Of a stretch of 27,277 bases of DNA, positions 1-7,291 are shown one piece after another; within the stretch, counting starts at the first letter, position 1, and every line of letters starts with the position of its first letter. The notes beneath the pieces were generated by a model. That model did not search any database. It was not told the origin of the DNA and saw only the letters and a program-made list of their open reading frames with translations. This DNA comes from CAZJOD01 sp964547525. GTDB lineage: Bacteria > Bacillota > Clostridia > JAAYHZ01. The translations under genes and the position numbers were made by a program. The stretch spans positions 1 to 27,277 of the forward strand of contig CAZJOD010000031.1 of the NCBI GenBank assembly GCA_964547525.1. Direction: 5' to 3'.

Positions 1-69
1 TTTTCCAGGAATCGCTACTCTACCGTTTATATCCATGGTATGGCTAAATTCGCCATTAACCCCGGGCAT
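1..69 (-). CDS. mraZ: MraZ transcriptional regulator, N-terminal fragment cut by the window edge
   Basis: Twenty-three codons are visible on the minus strand, starting at ATG 67-69 and running off the left edge. The translation begins MPGVNGEFSHTMDINGRVAI, which matches the start of the MraZ/AbrB-like fold: a short strand, then a (H)T-x-D-x-K/N-GR-x-x-(I/V)P motif. MraZ is a DNA-binding protein that represses its own promoter and sits first in the division and cell-wall (dcw) cluster, so rsmH, ftsL and later dcw genes would be expected beyond the edge. A Shine-Dalgarno sequence, AAGGAAGTG, lies just upstream. The identification rests on a short but characteristic stretch; the rest of the protein cannot be checked here. 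Confidence 0.82.
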   Translation of the reverse strand, partial: MPGVNGEFSHTMDINGRVAIPGK

Positions 70-100
70 ATTACACTTCCTTTTCTTAAGGTCGTTTGGG

Positions 101-143
101 ATTATGTCACACATTTATACCTTTATCACCACAAATCCCCACC
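101..143 (-). promoter_or_regulatory. Candidate mraZ promoter with MraZ-type repeat operator
   Basis: On the minus strand an extended -10 (TGA-CATAAT, 101-109) lies 17 bp from a GTGATA -35-like box at 124-129. Overlapping and upstream of the -35 are two TGG-G/T-G repeats in 10-bp register: TGGGGATTTG (132-141) followed directly by TGGTGATAAA (122-131). Known MraZ operators consist of TGGG-type repeats spaced about 10 bp apart before mraZ, so autorepression is a reasonable inference. A third repeat is not clear. Confidence 0.45.
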
Positions 144-234
144 ATGAATTCATTTTAGTATATATCTTAAAAAAATACAAGCTAATTTTTTTAATATTTA
201 TTGAGACCCGGTGCCAATTAATTTTTTTATAAAC

Positions 235-286
235 AAAAAAGCACTATATGTAAATCGTTATTTATAACGATAACTACATATAGTGC
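235..286 (-). terminator. Long hairpin terminator after rodA
   Basis: A perfect 12-bp outer stem (GCACTATATGTA at 241-252 with its complement at 275-286) encloses a second perfect 8-bp stem (254-261 with 264-271) and a two-base loop. On the minus strand the hairpin is followed by six U residues (235-240). It lies 90 bases beyond the rodA stop and upstream of the mraZ promoter, so it should separate the lgt-nagA-rodA transcript from mraZ. The AT-rich bases between this hairpin and the mraZ promoter show no gene. Confidence 0.8.
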
Positions 287-375
287 CAAAAGTTTTTATA
301 AATTTATGTTTTCACTCCGATAAAATAAAGTTTATACGGTAGAATCATTTATTTAATCAAATTATTCACCTGTTA

Positions 376-1515
376 TTATATATCGGGTCTTTCAAACATA
401 CCCTCGGTTCTACGTAGAGAAATACTAAGCACCAGCCCCAAAGCGATAAAATTTGTCAACATTGAGCTTCCACCGGCGCTTACAAATGGTAACGGTACAC
501 CGGTAATAGGTAACATATCAATGTTCATACCCACATTTTGAATAAAATAGTAAAGGTAAATACCTCCTATTCCCGATGCTACGAATGTCCCGTATAAATC
601 GTCGGCTGTGGCTGCAATATAAAATATTCTTATGATTATTACAGTAAATAGGATCAAAACTACTCCTGCTCCGATAAAACCTATTTCTTCACCTATTACC
701 GAGAAAATAAAATCCGATTCTTTAATAGGGATACCGTTATTCTGGGTTTGTATCCCCTTGAATAATCCTTGCCCGAACAGTTGACCCGAGCTTATGGCTG
801 TCTTTGCTTTATTTATTTGATATAACGCATCCGCATCTTGCAATTCCGGTTTAAAAAAAGATAATATCCGATTTTTTTGGTAATCATGCAAAATAAATTT
901 CCAGGCAATGGGAATCAATGATCCGATAAATACGACCGCCATTATTAGATATCTATATTTAATACCACATATAAAAAACATAACTGCAAAAGCGACTATA
1001 AAGGCTAAAGCCGTTCCCATATCAGGTTGTTCGATAATCATTATTATAGGTATAGCGGCAAACACCGGTAACATCCAAATATATTTACCTTTATTTCCCT
1101 GAGCTATCTTTTCTAATATAACACCTATTAAAAGAACATAAGTAATTTTAGCTATCTCAGCCGGCTGAAACCTAAAAAAACCGAATACAGACAGCCAACT
1201 GTCCGCTCCTACATCCTCCGCACCTTCTCCCCAGAAGAATACGGCAACTAAAAGCAATGTGCTAAAAAGGTAAAGGTATAATGAAACGGTTCTGAATATA
1301 CGATAATCTATAAAGTTGGTTACAAGCGCTAAAACAACACCGGCAATAACCATATAGATCTGCATCCGGTATATGGATTCACCGTACTTCATACTTGAGG
1401 TTGCACTTTTTAATACGATCAAGCCCATAACAGTTATAGCTATGACCGCAGTAAATAATATATAATCAAACTTTTTTAAATGATCTATACTTTTAACCTT
1501 AGCTACTAAGTACAT
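376..1515 (-). CDS. rodA: Rod shape-determining peptidoglycan polymerase RodA (SEDS family)
   Basis: A 379-residue integral membrane protein with about ten hydrophobic segments and only short loops, the layout of SEDS glycosyltransferases. These enzymes polymerise lipid II glycan strands at the outer membrane face and work with a class B penicillin-binding protein. Family motifs are visible: RFQPAEIAK in the first third, EQPDMGTA (containing the Asp considered catalytic in RodA), and GVPLPFVSAGGSSM near the C-terminus, where Ala replaces the more usual Tyr before GG. The length and the lack of a long N-terminal extension favour RodA over FtsW. The ATG lies 17 bases inside the end of nagA, so translation is probably coupled; no clear Shine-Dalgarno is visible. 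MreBCD and the partner PBP are not in the window. Confidence 0.87.
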   Translation of the reverse strand: MYLVAKVKSIDHLKKFDYILFTAVIAITVMGLIVLKSATSSMKYGESIYRMQIYMVIAGVVLALVTNFIDYRIFRTVSLYLYLFSTLLLVAVFFWGEGAEDVGADSWLSVFGFFRFQPAEIAKITYVLLIGVILEKIAQGNKGKYIWMLPVFAAIPIIMIIEQPDMGTALAFIVAFAVMFFICGIKYRYLIMAVVFIGSLIPIAWKFILHDYQKNRILSFFKPELQDADALYQINKAKTAISSGQLFGQGLFKGIQTQNNGIPIKESDFIFSVIGEEIGFIGAGVVLILFTVIIIRIFYIAATADDLYGTFVASGIGGIYLYYFIQNVGMNIDMLPITGVPLPFVSAGGSSMLTNFIALGLVLSISLRRTEGMFERPDI

Positions 1516-2689
1516 TTTTTACTATTTTACCTTTTACCATAGTGAATTTTACATTAATATCATCGTCGAACATGACAATGTCCGCATCTTTTCCGGGCAG
1601 AATACTTCCTTTGTTGTTCTGTATATTCATTATATTAGCCGGAGTTGAAGTCATCATTCTGACAGCGTCGGTCAACGGTACTTCAGCTAATTGCACCATT
1701 GTGCGAACCAAACGGTCGGCAGTGGCAACACTACCTGCAAATGCACTACGATCAAGAAGCTTCGCCACACCGTCTTCTATAACAACATCCATGCCGTTAG
1801 CACGGCTTCCCAGTACCGAAGGTCCTTCGGGCATACCCGCTCCTCTCATTGAATCGGTTATCAAAGCAATCCGTGACGGACCTTTTATTTTATAGATAAG
1901 CTTTAATAAGCTTGCCGGCAAATGGCTGCCGTCGGCAATTATTTCCACAGTCATATCATCTATAAGGAAAGCGCTTTCCACAACACCCGCATACCTGTAT
2001 GCATTGATTCTACGTACCATGGACATACCGGAATACAAGTGTGTAACATGAGTAAAGCCGTTTTCATATGCTTCCAATACTTCCGAATACACTGCATTAG
2101 AGTGTGCAATGGCGGGTAAAATACCTTTTCTTTTTAATATACGTCCGACTTCCATAGCACCTTTTAGCTCAGGAGCAAGACTCCATCTAACTATATCATC
2201 AGTCCAACTTAGAATTTCGTTAACTTCATCTGCAGTAGGATCTTTAATATATTTAGGATCTTGTGCCCCTTTTTGTTCTAAACTGAAGTATGGACCTTCC
2301 AAATGGAACCCTACAAAATCCGCTCCGTTATGATCAGAATTTTTAGCCGCATTAAACACCGAAAATGTATTTTTCAACTCTTCGTTGGAACTTGACAATG
2401 TGGTTGGAATGATTGATGTTGTTCCGTGTTGAGCATGTCTTTCCGATGATTTTATATAGGCTTCGGTTGTACCGTCCATAAAGTCGAAATCTCCCCCTCC
2501 ATGTGTGTGTATATCTACAAATCCCGGAGAAACATATAAACCTTTGGCGTCAATTTCAACGTATTCATCCGATTGGGTATTGGATTCCCCAACATATGAA
2601 ATTTTTTGTCCTTCTACTATAATCGTCCCTTCTTTAATTGTTTTATAAGGTGTGATTACTTTACCATTGAAAATTTTTATTTTCTTCAT
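1499..2689 (-). CDS. nagA: N-acetylglucosamine-6-phosphate deacetylase
   Basis: A 396-residue amidohydrolase that removes acetate from N-acetylglucosamine-6-phosphate to give glucosamine-6-phosphate, a cytosolic step in reuse of cell-wall sugars or chitin breakdown products. The metal-binding motif GFVDIHTHGGG (His61 and His63) follows the small N-terminal beta domain. Further on are HLEGPYF (metal-binding Glu), HVTHLYSGM and LITDSMRGAG (catalytic Asp), all in the order found in NagA. Length is normal. A GAGGGAGTG ribosome site precedes the ATG. It sits between lgt and rodA and overlaps rodA. No nagB or sugar regulator is visible, so here the gene appears tied to envelope turnover rather than to a nag operon; that is inference. 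Confidence 0.93.
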   Translation of the reverse strand: MKKIKIFNGKVITPYKTIKEGTIIVEGQKISYVGESNTQSDEYVEIDAKGLYVSPGFVDIHTHGGGDFDFMDGTTEAYIKSSERHAQHGTTSIIPTTLSSSNEELKNTFSVFNAAKNSDHNGADFVGFHLEGPYFSLEQKGAQDPKYIKDPTADEVNEILSWTDDIVRWSLAPELKGAMEVGRILKRKGILPAIAHSNAVYSEVLEAYENGFTHVTHLYSGMSMVRRINAYRYAGVVESAFLIDDMTVEIIADGSHLPASLLKLIYKIKGPSRIALITDSMRGAGMPEGPSVLGSRANGMDVVIEDGVAKLLDRSAFAGSVATADRLVRTMVQLAEVPLTDAVRMMTSTPANIMNIQNNKGSILPGKDADIVMFDDDINVKFTMVKGKIVKNVLSS

Positions 2690-2718
2690 AATTTAACACT
2701 CCCTCAATTTTTTAGATT

Positions 2719-3768
2719 TTACTCTATTGTATTATTGTTTTTTGGGTTTTCATTCGTATTGTTTTCGCTTGTATTACTTTTGTTTATATCATTGTCTAAC
2801 CCGACGTCTTCATCTACTTCATTTTTATCTTTGGGAATCTCCCGATCTATACCGTATATTACAGTGTTACTATTTGTTTCAGCTGTTTCTTTAAAATCCG
2901 GATCGTAAAAGTCTGTGGTTTTCAGATGCGGTAACTTCTTTCTACGAATTATAAATAATATTCCGAAAGCAACAACAAATAAAACGGCTAAAAGCTGAGA
3001 TATTCTAAAACCACCGGCCATTAAGCTGTCTGTACGTAGACCTTCTATCCAGCTTCTACCTAAACCGTAAAGAAACATATATCCAAAGAAAACTTCTCCG
3101 TCGACTTTCTTGTTTTTACGCAATCTTATTAACAAGAAAAAAGCTACGAAATTCCATAATGATTCATACAAAAATGTTGGATGAACAGGCATTTCAGGAT
3201 CTATAACAATACCTTGCGCCGCCAATTCTGATGTTTTATTATATAAATACTGTCGAATCTGATTCCCGGTCATTCCCCAAGGTAATGTTGTATTAGTGCC
3301 GAAAGCTTCTTGATTAACAAAGTTCCCCCATCTCCCGATAGCCTGCGACAGGGCAAAATACGGGGCTGCAAAATCAAACACTCTCAAAGGGATCATCTTT
3401 TTCTTTTTACTTACAAAATATCCTGCCAAAAAAGCGCCTATGACCGCTCCATATATAGCCAATCCTCCTTGACGGAAGTTTATAATTGCCGATAAATCAC
3501 CCTTAAAGTTATCCCAATCAAAAAATACATAGAATAACCGCGCACATATTATGGCAACAGGAGCACAGATCAATATCAAATCATATAAATCGTCTTTTTT
3601 AATTTTAAACTTATTGGCACTTGCGCCTGCTAAGGCCATAGATAATATAAATCCGAATGCAATAAATAACCCGTACCAATAAACGTTTACCCCGAATATA
3701 TCGAATGCCACTCTATCAATATAAAAACGTATTCCTCCGAAAAGATTTGGAAATTGTATAATTCCCAT
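2719..3768 (-). CDS. lgt: Prolipoprotein diacylglyceryl transferase
   Basis: Lgt moves diacylglycerol from phosphatidylglycerol to the lipobox cysteine of prolipoproteins. The 349-residue product has about seven membrane segments and the Lgt signature around SQAIGRWGNFVNQEAFG, with Arg146 at the place of the essential E. coli Arg143. The GGLAIYG segment has Tyr106 where E. coli has the important His103. The C-terminus carries an added acidic, Asn-rich hydrophilic tail of roughly 70 residues that ends the protein and is not part of the catalytic core. The ATG at 3766-3768 is preferred because AAAGGGG lies eight bases upstream; an ATG six codons earlier (3786) has no ribosome site. The gene heads the lgt-nagA-rodA group. 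Confidence 0.92.
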   Translation of the reverse strand: MGIIQFPNLFGGIRFYIDRVAFDIFGVNVYWYGLFIAFGFILSMALAGASANKFKIKKDDLYDLILICAPVAIICARLFYVFFDWDNFKGDLSAIINFRQGGLAIYGAVIGAFLAGYFVSKKKKMIPLRVFDFAAPYFALSQAIGRWGNFVNQEAFGTNTTLPWGMTGNQIRQYLYNKTSELAAQGIVIDPEMPVHPTFLYESLWNFVAFFLLIRLRKNKKVDGEVFFGYMFLYGLGRSWIEGLRTDSLMAGGFRISQLLAVLFVVAFGILFIIRRKKLPHLKTTDFYDPDFKETAETNSNTVIYGIDREIPKDKNEVDEDVGLDNDINKSNTSENNTNENPKNNNTIE

Positions 3769-3805
3769 ACTCACAACCCCTTTCATTGCTGATAATTGTT
3801 TTTTT

Positions 3806-3843
3806 ATTATAGCATATAAATCTATTTTTTAACCGTTCGGTTA
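3806..3843 (-). promoter_or_regulatory. Candidate lgt promoter with inverted repeat upstream
   Basis: On the minus strand TGC-TATAAT (TATAAT at 3806-3811) is a perfect extended -10 box about 38 bases before the chosen lgt start. A perfect inverted repeat TAACCG-TT-CGGTTA (3830-3843) covers the position of the -35 box, which is otherwise poor. The repeat may be a repressor or activator site. No U-run follows it on the minus strand, so it does not look like a ribF terminator. Confidence 0.45.
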
Positions 3844-3929
3844 TCTATTTTTAAATTAATTAACTTTAATACTTCATATTTGCATTACAATCAGCACATT
3901 ATGATATGCATATCCGGTTCTGCCATGCT

Positions 3930-4865
3930 TTATTCGGCAGATAGATTAACAGCATATTTTATATCGGATTTTATTTGTTCAACCAGCTGATCATAATCAC
4001 CAAATTTCATTTCATCTCTGATTTTACATATATATTCGATTTTTATTTCATTGTCATACATAATACCGCCGTTAAACCCGATCAAATGAGTTTCTATCGT
4101 TACAGGGTCATTTTGAGAAACTGTGGGTTTCACACCGATGTTTGTTACCGATCTATACTTATTTCCTTTATAATAAGTATCTGTTACATATACACCTTTT
4201 TGCGGCAACAAATACTTCTCGTCCGGTATAATATTTGCTGTTGGCATACCAAGATTAGTACCTATCCTTCTCCCCGGAGTCACAATACCGGTCATTGAAT
4301 ATTTTCTCCCTAACATTTCATTAACTTTAGGTATATCCCCTTTTGAGATAAGATTTCTACAAGCGGTACTGCTTACAACCTCACCATTTAAAATAACCGG
4401 TGGAATAATAAGAACTTCAAACCCGTATTTTTCTCCGGCTCTTTTTAAGTAATCGGTGTTCCCCTCTCCACCTTTACCAAAAAAATAATTAAAACCGGTT
4501 ACTACAAGTTTGGCGTTAAATTTGTCGATCAATATTTCTCTAATAAACTCATCCGGTGAAAGGGAGGCAAACTCTCGGTCGAACAATCCGAAAAACAACT
4601 TGTTAATGCCTGCACTTTCAAGAACTTCCACCTTTTTTTCATTGGTAATAATAAGCGGTACCGGGTTTTGAGGTTCTAATATAATAGAAGGATGTTGTTC
4701 GAAAGTGTAAATACATGAAGTAAGATTTTTTTTCAAACAATTGTCAATCAATCCTTCAACCAATTTCATATGCCCTTTGTGTAAACCGTCAAAATTACCG
4801 AGACCTATCCCGGCCGGGCTGCCAAATCTAAAATTATCAGTTTTTCTCTCGTAATATACTTCCAT
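3930..4865 (-). CDS. ribF: Bifunctional riboflavin kinase / FAD synthetase
   Basis: The 311-residue protein makes FMN from riboflavin and then FAD from FMN. The N-terminal nucleotidyltransferase domain shows GLGNFDGLHKGHMKL (the HxGH-type motif, residues 21-35) and, near residue 170, VSSTACRNLI, equivalent to the ISSTxxR motif. The C-terminal kinase domain begins with GRRIGTNLGMPTANI, whose PTAN motif binds the metal and nucleotide. Length is typical. The gene follows truB by 11 bases, the usual arrangement in Firmicutes, and is the last gene of nrnA-truB-ribF. A six-base-pair inverted repeat (3919-3924 with 3936-3941) overlaps the stop codon but has no U-run. Confidence 0.94.
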   Translation of the reverse strand: MEVYYERKTDNFRFGSPAGIGLGNFDGLHKGHMKLVEGLIDNCLKKNLTSCIYTFEQHPSIILEPQNPVPLIITNEKKVEVLESAGINKLFFGLFDREFASLSPDEFIREILIDKFNAKLVVTGFNYFFGKGGEGNTDYLKRAGEKYGFEVLIIPPVILNGEVVSSTACRNLISKGDIPKVNEMLGRKYSMTGIVTPGRRIGTNLGMPTANIIPDEKYLLPQKGVYVTDTYYKGNKYRSVTNIGVKPTVSQNDPVTIETHLIGFNGGIMYDNEIKIEYICKIRDEMKFGDYDQLVEQIKSDIKYAVNLSAE

Positions 4866-4876
4866 TTTTAAACCTC

Positions 4877-5842
4877 TTATATAAACGGGTTACAAAACAT
4901 TTTTTTCCCTTTTACATAACAAATACATTCATCCTCATATAGTTGACCTATTCCTATAAATCCGTTTTCCGGCGTTTGTACCATTACTATACCATCTCTA
5001 AAATCTGTTGCATAATATTTTTCATTTATTATTACTTTTTTCCCATTTAAATAGTCTTTTATTTGATTTTCATCCAAATATATACCGGTATAACCTTCAA
5101 AAAGGTCTCCTACGGCAGATAAAGGGACACGGTTTTTTTCTTTTGATTCAATCAATGTTTCAAAATTTACCGAATCCATAAGTTTATATGGTCCTGAACG
5201 AGTGCGTATCAACCTTCCCATACACCCGTAAGTTCCCAGTGCAATACCCGAATCACGGCACAAGCTTCTGATATATGTACCTCTCGAACATGCTACATGT
5301 GCTCTAAAAGTAGAAACTTTATAAGCTTTTTGGTCAATAGTTATATTTTTATGTTCAAGTTCATCAGACAAAACATTTATTGAATAAATTGTTACGTTTC
5401 TATCCGGTATATCTACATTGTTATTTCCGTTTCTAGCATATTCATAAAGTCTTTTACCGTTGACTTTTACAGCCGAGAATATCGGCGGTTTTTGTTTTAT
5501 ATCTCCCCGAATACCTTCAAAAACATCCTTTACTCTTTTAAATGATATTTCGATATCTGAGATGCCGGTAACACATCCTGATAAATCACAAGTATCGGTA
5601 GCTATACCTAATATAACCTCAACAGTGTATTCTTTTAACTCATCCGACAAATAATTAAAAGCACCGGTAGCCGTACCCAAAAAAACAGGTAAAACACCTT
5701 CGGCATCAGGATCCAGTGTTCCCGCATGCCCGGCTTTCTTTACACCTAAAATTCTTTTAACCCGGGATACCGCTTGAAAAGAAGTCATATTTACAGGTTT
5801 ATACAGGTTAATTACACCACACTGTAAAGACCGATCCCTCAT
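4877..5842 (-). CDS. truB: tRNA pseudouridine-55 synthase
   Basis: TruB converts uridine 55 of the tRNA T-loop to pseudouridine. The 321-residue product has the opening GVINLYKPVNMTSFQAV and the catalytic motif GHAGTLDPDAEGVLPV, with Asp44 as the expected nucleophile. Later family segments are PPIFSAVKVNGKRLYEYAR and SRGTYIRSLCRDSG. A small C-terminal PUA-like region follows. The ATG overlaps the nrnA stop as ATGA, and AAGGAG lies nine bases upstream, indicating coupled translation. Confidence 0.95.
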   Translation of the reverse strand: MRDRSLQCGVINLYKPVNMTSFQAVSRVKRILGVKKAGHAGTLDPDAEGVLPVFLGTATGAFNYLSDELKEYTVEVILGIATDTCDLSGCVTGISDIEISFKRVKDVFEGIRGDIKQKPPIFSAVKVNGKRLYEYARNGNNNVDIPDRNVTIYSINVLSDELEHKNITIDQKAYKVSTFRAHVACSRGTYIRSLCRDSGIALGTYGCMGRLIRTRSGPYKLMDSVNFETLIESKEKNRVPLSAVGDLFEGYTGIYLDENQIKDYLNGKKVIINEKYYATDFRDGIVMVQTPENGFIGIGQLYEDECICYVKGKKMFCNPFI

Positions 5843-6807
5843 TTCTGCATTCTCCTTGTTAAAGATTCTATAATTTTACTTTCAGCTTGCACCATAGTGC
5901 CAAAAAAAGTAAACCCCGAAGCTCTTTCATGTCCCCCGCCGTTAAACTCACGGGCAATTTCGGCCACATCCAAATCCTTAGAACTTCTAAGACTCACCTT
6001 TATTTCTTCTTTACTTTTTTCTTTTAAACAAACGGCAACCTCTACACCTTCCACATTGCGAACATAATTTATAAATCCGTCACTGTGTTCTTCTTGAGCA
6101 TTCGCTTTTTCATAATGTTCACGCGTTATTTTAATCAGACCTATACGTCCGTCTAAGGCGTACGATACACCGGAAATTGCACATTGTAAAAGTTTCATTT
6201 GTTCTTTAGGCATTATTTCAAATACCCTTTTAGATATATTCTCGACTTCGATATTTTTATCAACCAATTCACCTGCAATGATATGAGTATTTCGGGTTAC
6301 ATTTGAGAATCTAAAGCCACCGGTATCCGTACTTATGGCCACATATAAATATTCAGCGATATTTCGATCCGGTTCATACTCAGAATCATAGTTCTTTATA
6401 AACTCATATATAATCTCACCGGTTGCCGCTGCGGTTTGTGACACATAATTTATGTTACCATACAAAGTATTTGTTTTATGATGGTCAATATTTACAGTTA
6501 TATCTGCCATCTCATATAGCTCTTTTCTTTTCCCTAACATATCTAAATCACCACTATCCAGTGAAACATGGACATCATATCTCATGTTACAATTAGGCGG
6601 ATATATAAAATATGATAAATTTGTATCTAACATAAATCTATATTTGTATGAGATATCTTCTTCAAAAATAATAACAGATTTTTTACCTTGATCGGTAAGA
6701 AATTTACATAGGGCTAATGAGCTGCCTATAGCATCCCCGTCAGCCATAATGTGAGGAAAAATAGCAATTGATTTCGCAGCTTTAATTGCCGATATAATTT
6801 CAATCAT
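5839..6807 (-). CDS. nrnA: DHH/DHHA1 family oligoribonuclease / pAp phosphatase (NrnA-like)
   Basis: A 322-residue DHH-family phosphoesterase. The first motif FPHIMADGDAIGSS (His19, Asp23, Asp25), the signature NIDHHKTN, STDTGGF, and the C-terminal DHHA1 motif GGGHERASGF are all intact. NrnA enzymes degrade short oligoribonucleotides and cyclic dinucleotide products and dephosphorylate pAp; which activity dominates here cannot be read from sequence. The ATG at 6805-6807 is preferred, with AGGTGA upstream, although the spacing is slightly long; a GTG at 6822 would add five residues. It lies directly after the rbfA terminator and overlaps truB by four bases, so it may open its own transcript. 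Confidence 0.88.
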   Translation of the reverse strand: MIEIISAIKAAKSIAIFPHIMADGDAIGSSLALCKFLTDQGKKSVIIFEEDISYKYRFMLDTNLSYFIYPPNCNMRYDVHVSLDSGDLDMLGKRKELYEMADITVNIDHHKTNTLYGNINYVSQTAAATGEIIYEFIKNYDSEYEPDRNIAEYLYVAISTDTGGFRFSNVTRNTHIIAGELVDKNIEVENISKRVFEIMPKEQMKLLQCAISGVSYALDGRIGLIKITREHYEKANAQEEHSDGFINYVRNVEGVEVAVCLKEKSKEEIKVSLRSSKDLDVAEIAREFNGGGHERASGFTFFGTMVQAESKIIESLTRRMQK

Positions 6808-6827
6808 CTTAAATACCGTCACCTACA

Positions 6828-6856
6828 CTTATAAAAATGCCTTGCCGCAAAGACAA
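6828..6856 (-). promoter_or_regulatory. Candidate nrnA-truB-ribF promoter inside the rbfA terminator
   Basis: Minus-strand TTGTCT (6851-6856) and TATAAG (6828-6833) are separated by exactly 17 bases. The -35 lies in one arm and loop of the terminator hairpin and the -10 in the U-run end. Transcription would start only a few bases before the nrnA start, giving a very short leader. Confidence 0.35.
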
Positions 6857-6865
6857 GGCATTTTT
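6833..6865 (-). terminator. Intrinsic terminator between rbfA and nrnA
   Basis: TGCCTTG (6838-6844) pairs perfectly with CAAGGCA (6854-6860) around a nine-base loop. The stem is flanked by five A residues and five T residues (6833-6837 and 6861-6865), so it could work in both directions. It starts immediately after the rbfA stop codon and should end the rimP-to-rbfA transcript, at least in part. Confidence 0.8.
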
Positions 6866-6866
6866 A

Positions 6867-7214
6867 TTACCGGTTTTCCTTAATTTTATTGAATAGAACA
6901 TTTAAGTGCGCACCATGTTCAATGGAATCATCCGATTTAAAAGCCAGCTTTGGTGTGTATCTTATATTTAACCTTGCTCCTAGTTCTTTACGAATAAATC
7001 CTTGAGCTGATTCAAGTGCGTCCATACATTGTTTTTTTTGATCTTCGGTTCCGTAAATACTGATATAGGCGGTCGCTTCACGCAAGTCTCCGGTAACATG
7101 AACCGAAATCACACTTGCCAGATCAGGTATACGAGGGTCTTTTAATTCATTTTGTATAATATCGCTTAATTCTTTTTTTATTGTTTGTGTTATTTTGTCA
7201 ATTCTCGAAGACAT
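6867..7214 (-). CDS. rbfA: Ribosome-binding factor A
   Basis: A 115-residue KH-like protein that binds the immature 30S subunit and helps mature the 5' end of 16S rRNA. The sequence shows the family start SSRIDKITQTIKKELSDIIQ, followed by LKDPRI and the conserved SVISVHVTGDLREATAYISIYG strand. The ATG at 7212-7214 is chosen because AAAGGAG sits seven bases upstream; the open frame extends six codons further to a TTG that would contain this ribosome site. It follows infB as in most bacteria, and a terminator lies right after its stop. Confidence 0.94.
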   Translation of the reverse strand: MSSRIDKITQTIKKELSDIIQNELKDPRIPDLASVISVHVTGDLREATAYISIYGTEDQKKQCMDALESAQGFIRKELGARLNIRYTPKLAFKSDDSIEHGAHLNVLFNKIKENR

Positions 7215-7291
7215 ATTATACTCTCCTTTCAAACCGATAAAAAGCCGGCTTGTTAAAAACTCAACTATAATAAGTTTAATATTACGCCAAT

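Noticed and set aside
35..232. Plus-strand open frame of 65 codons at the left edge
   Set aside because: It runs opposite to mraZ and through its promoter and operator region, has no ribosome site and no protein family character.
3903..3914. Perfect 12-bp palindrome GATATGCATATC after ribF
   Set aside because: Short AT-rich palindromes of this size are expected by chance in such a genome, and nothing around it points to a function.
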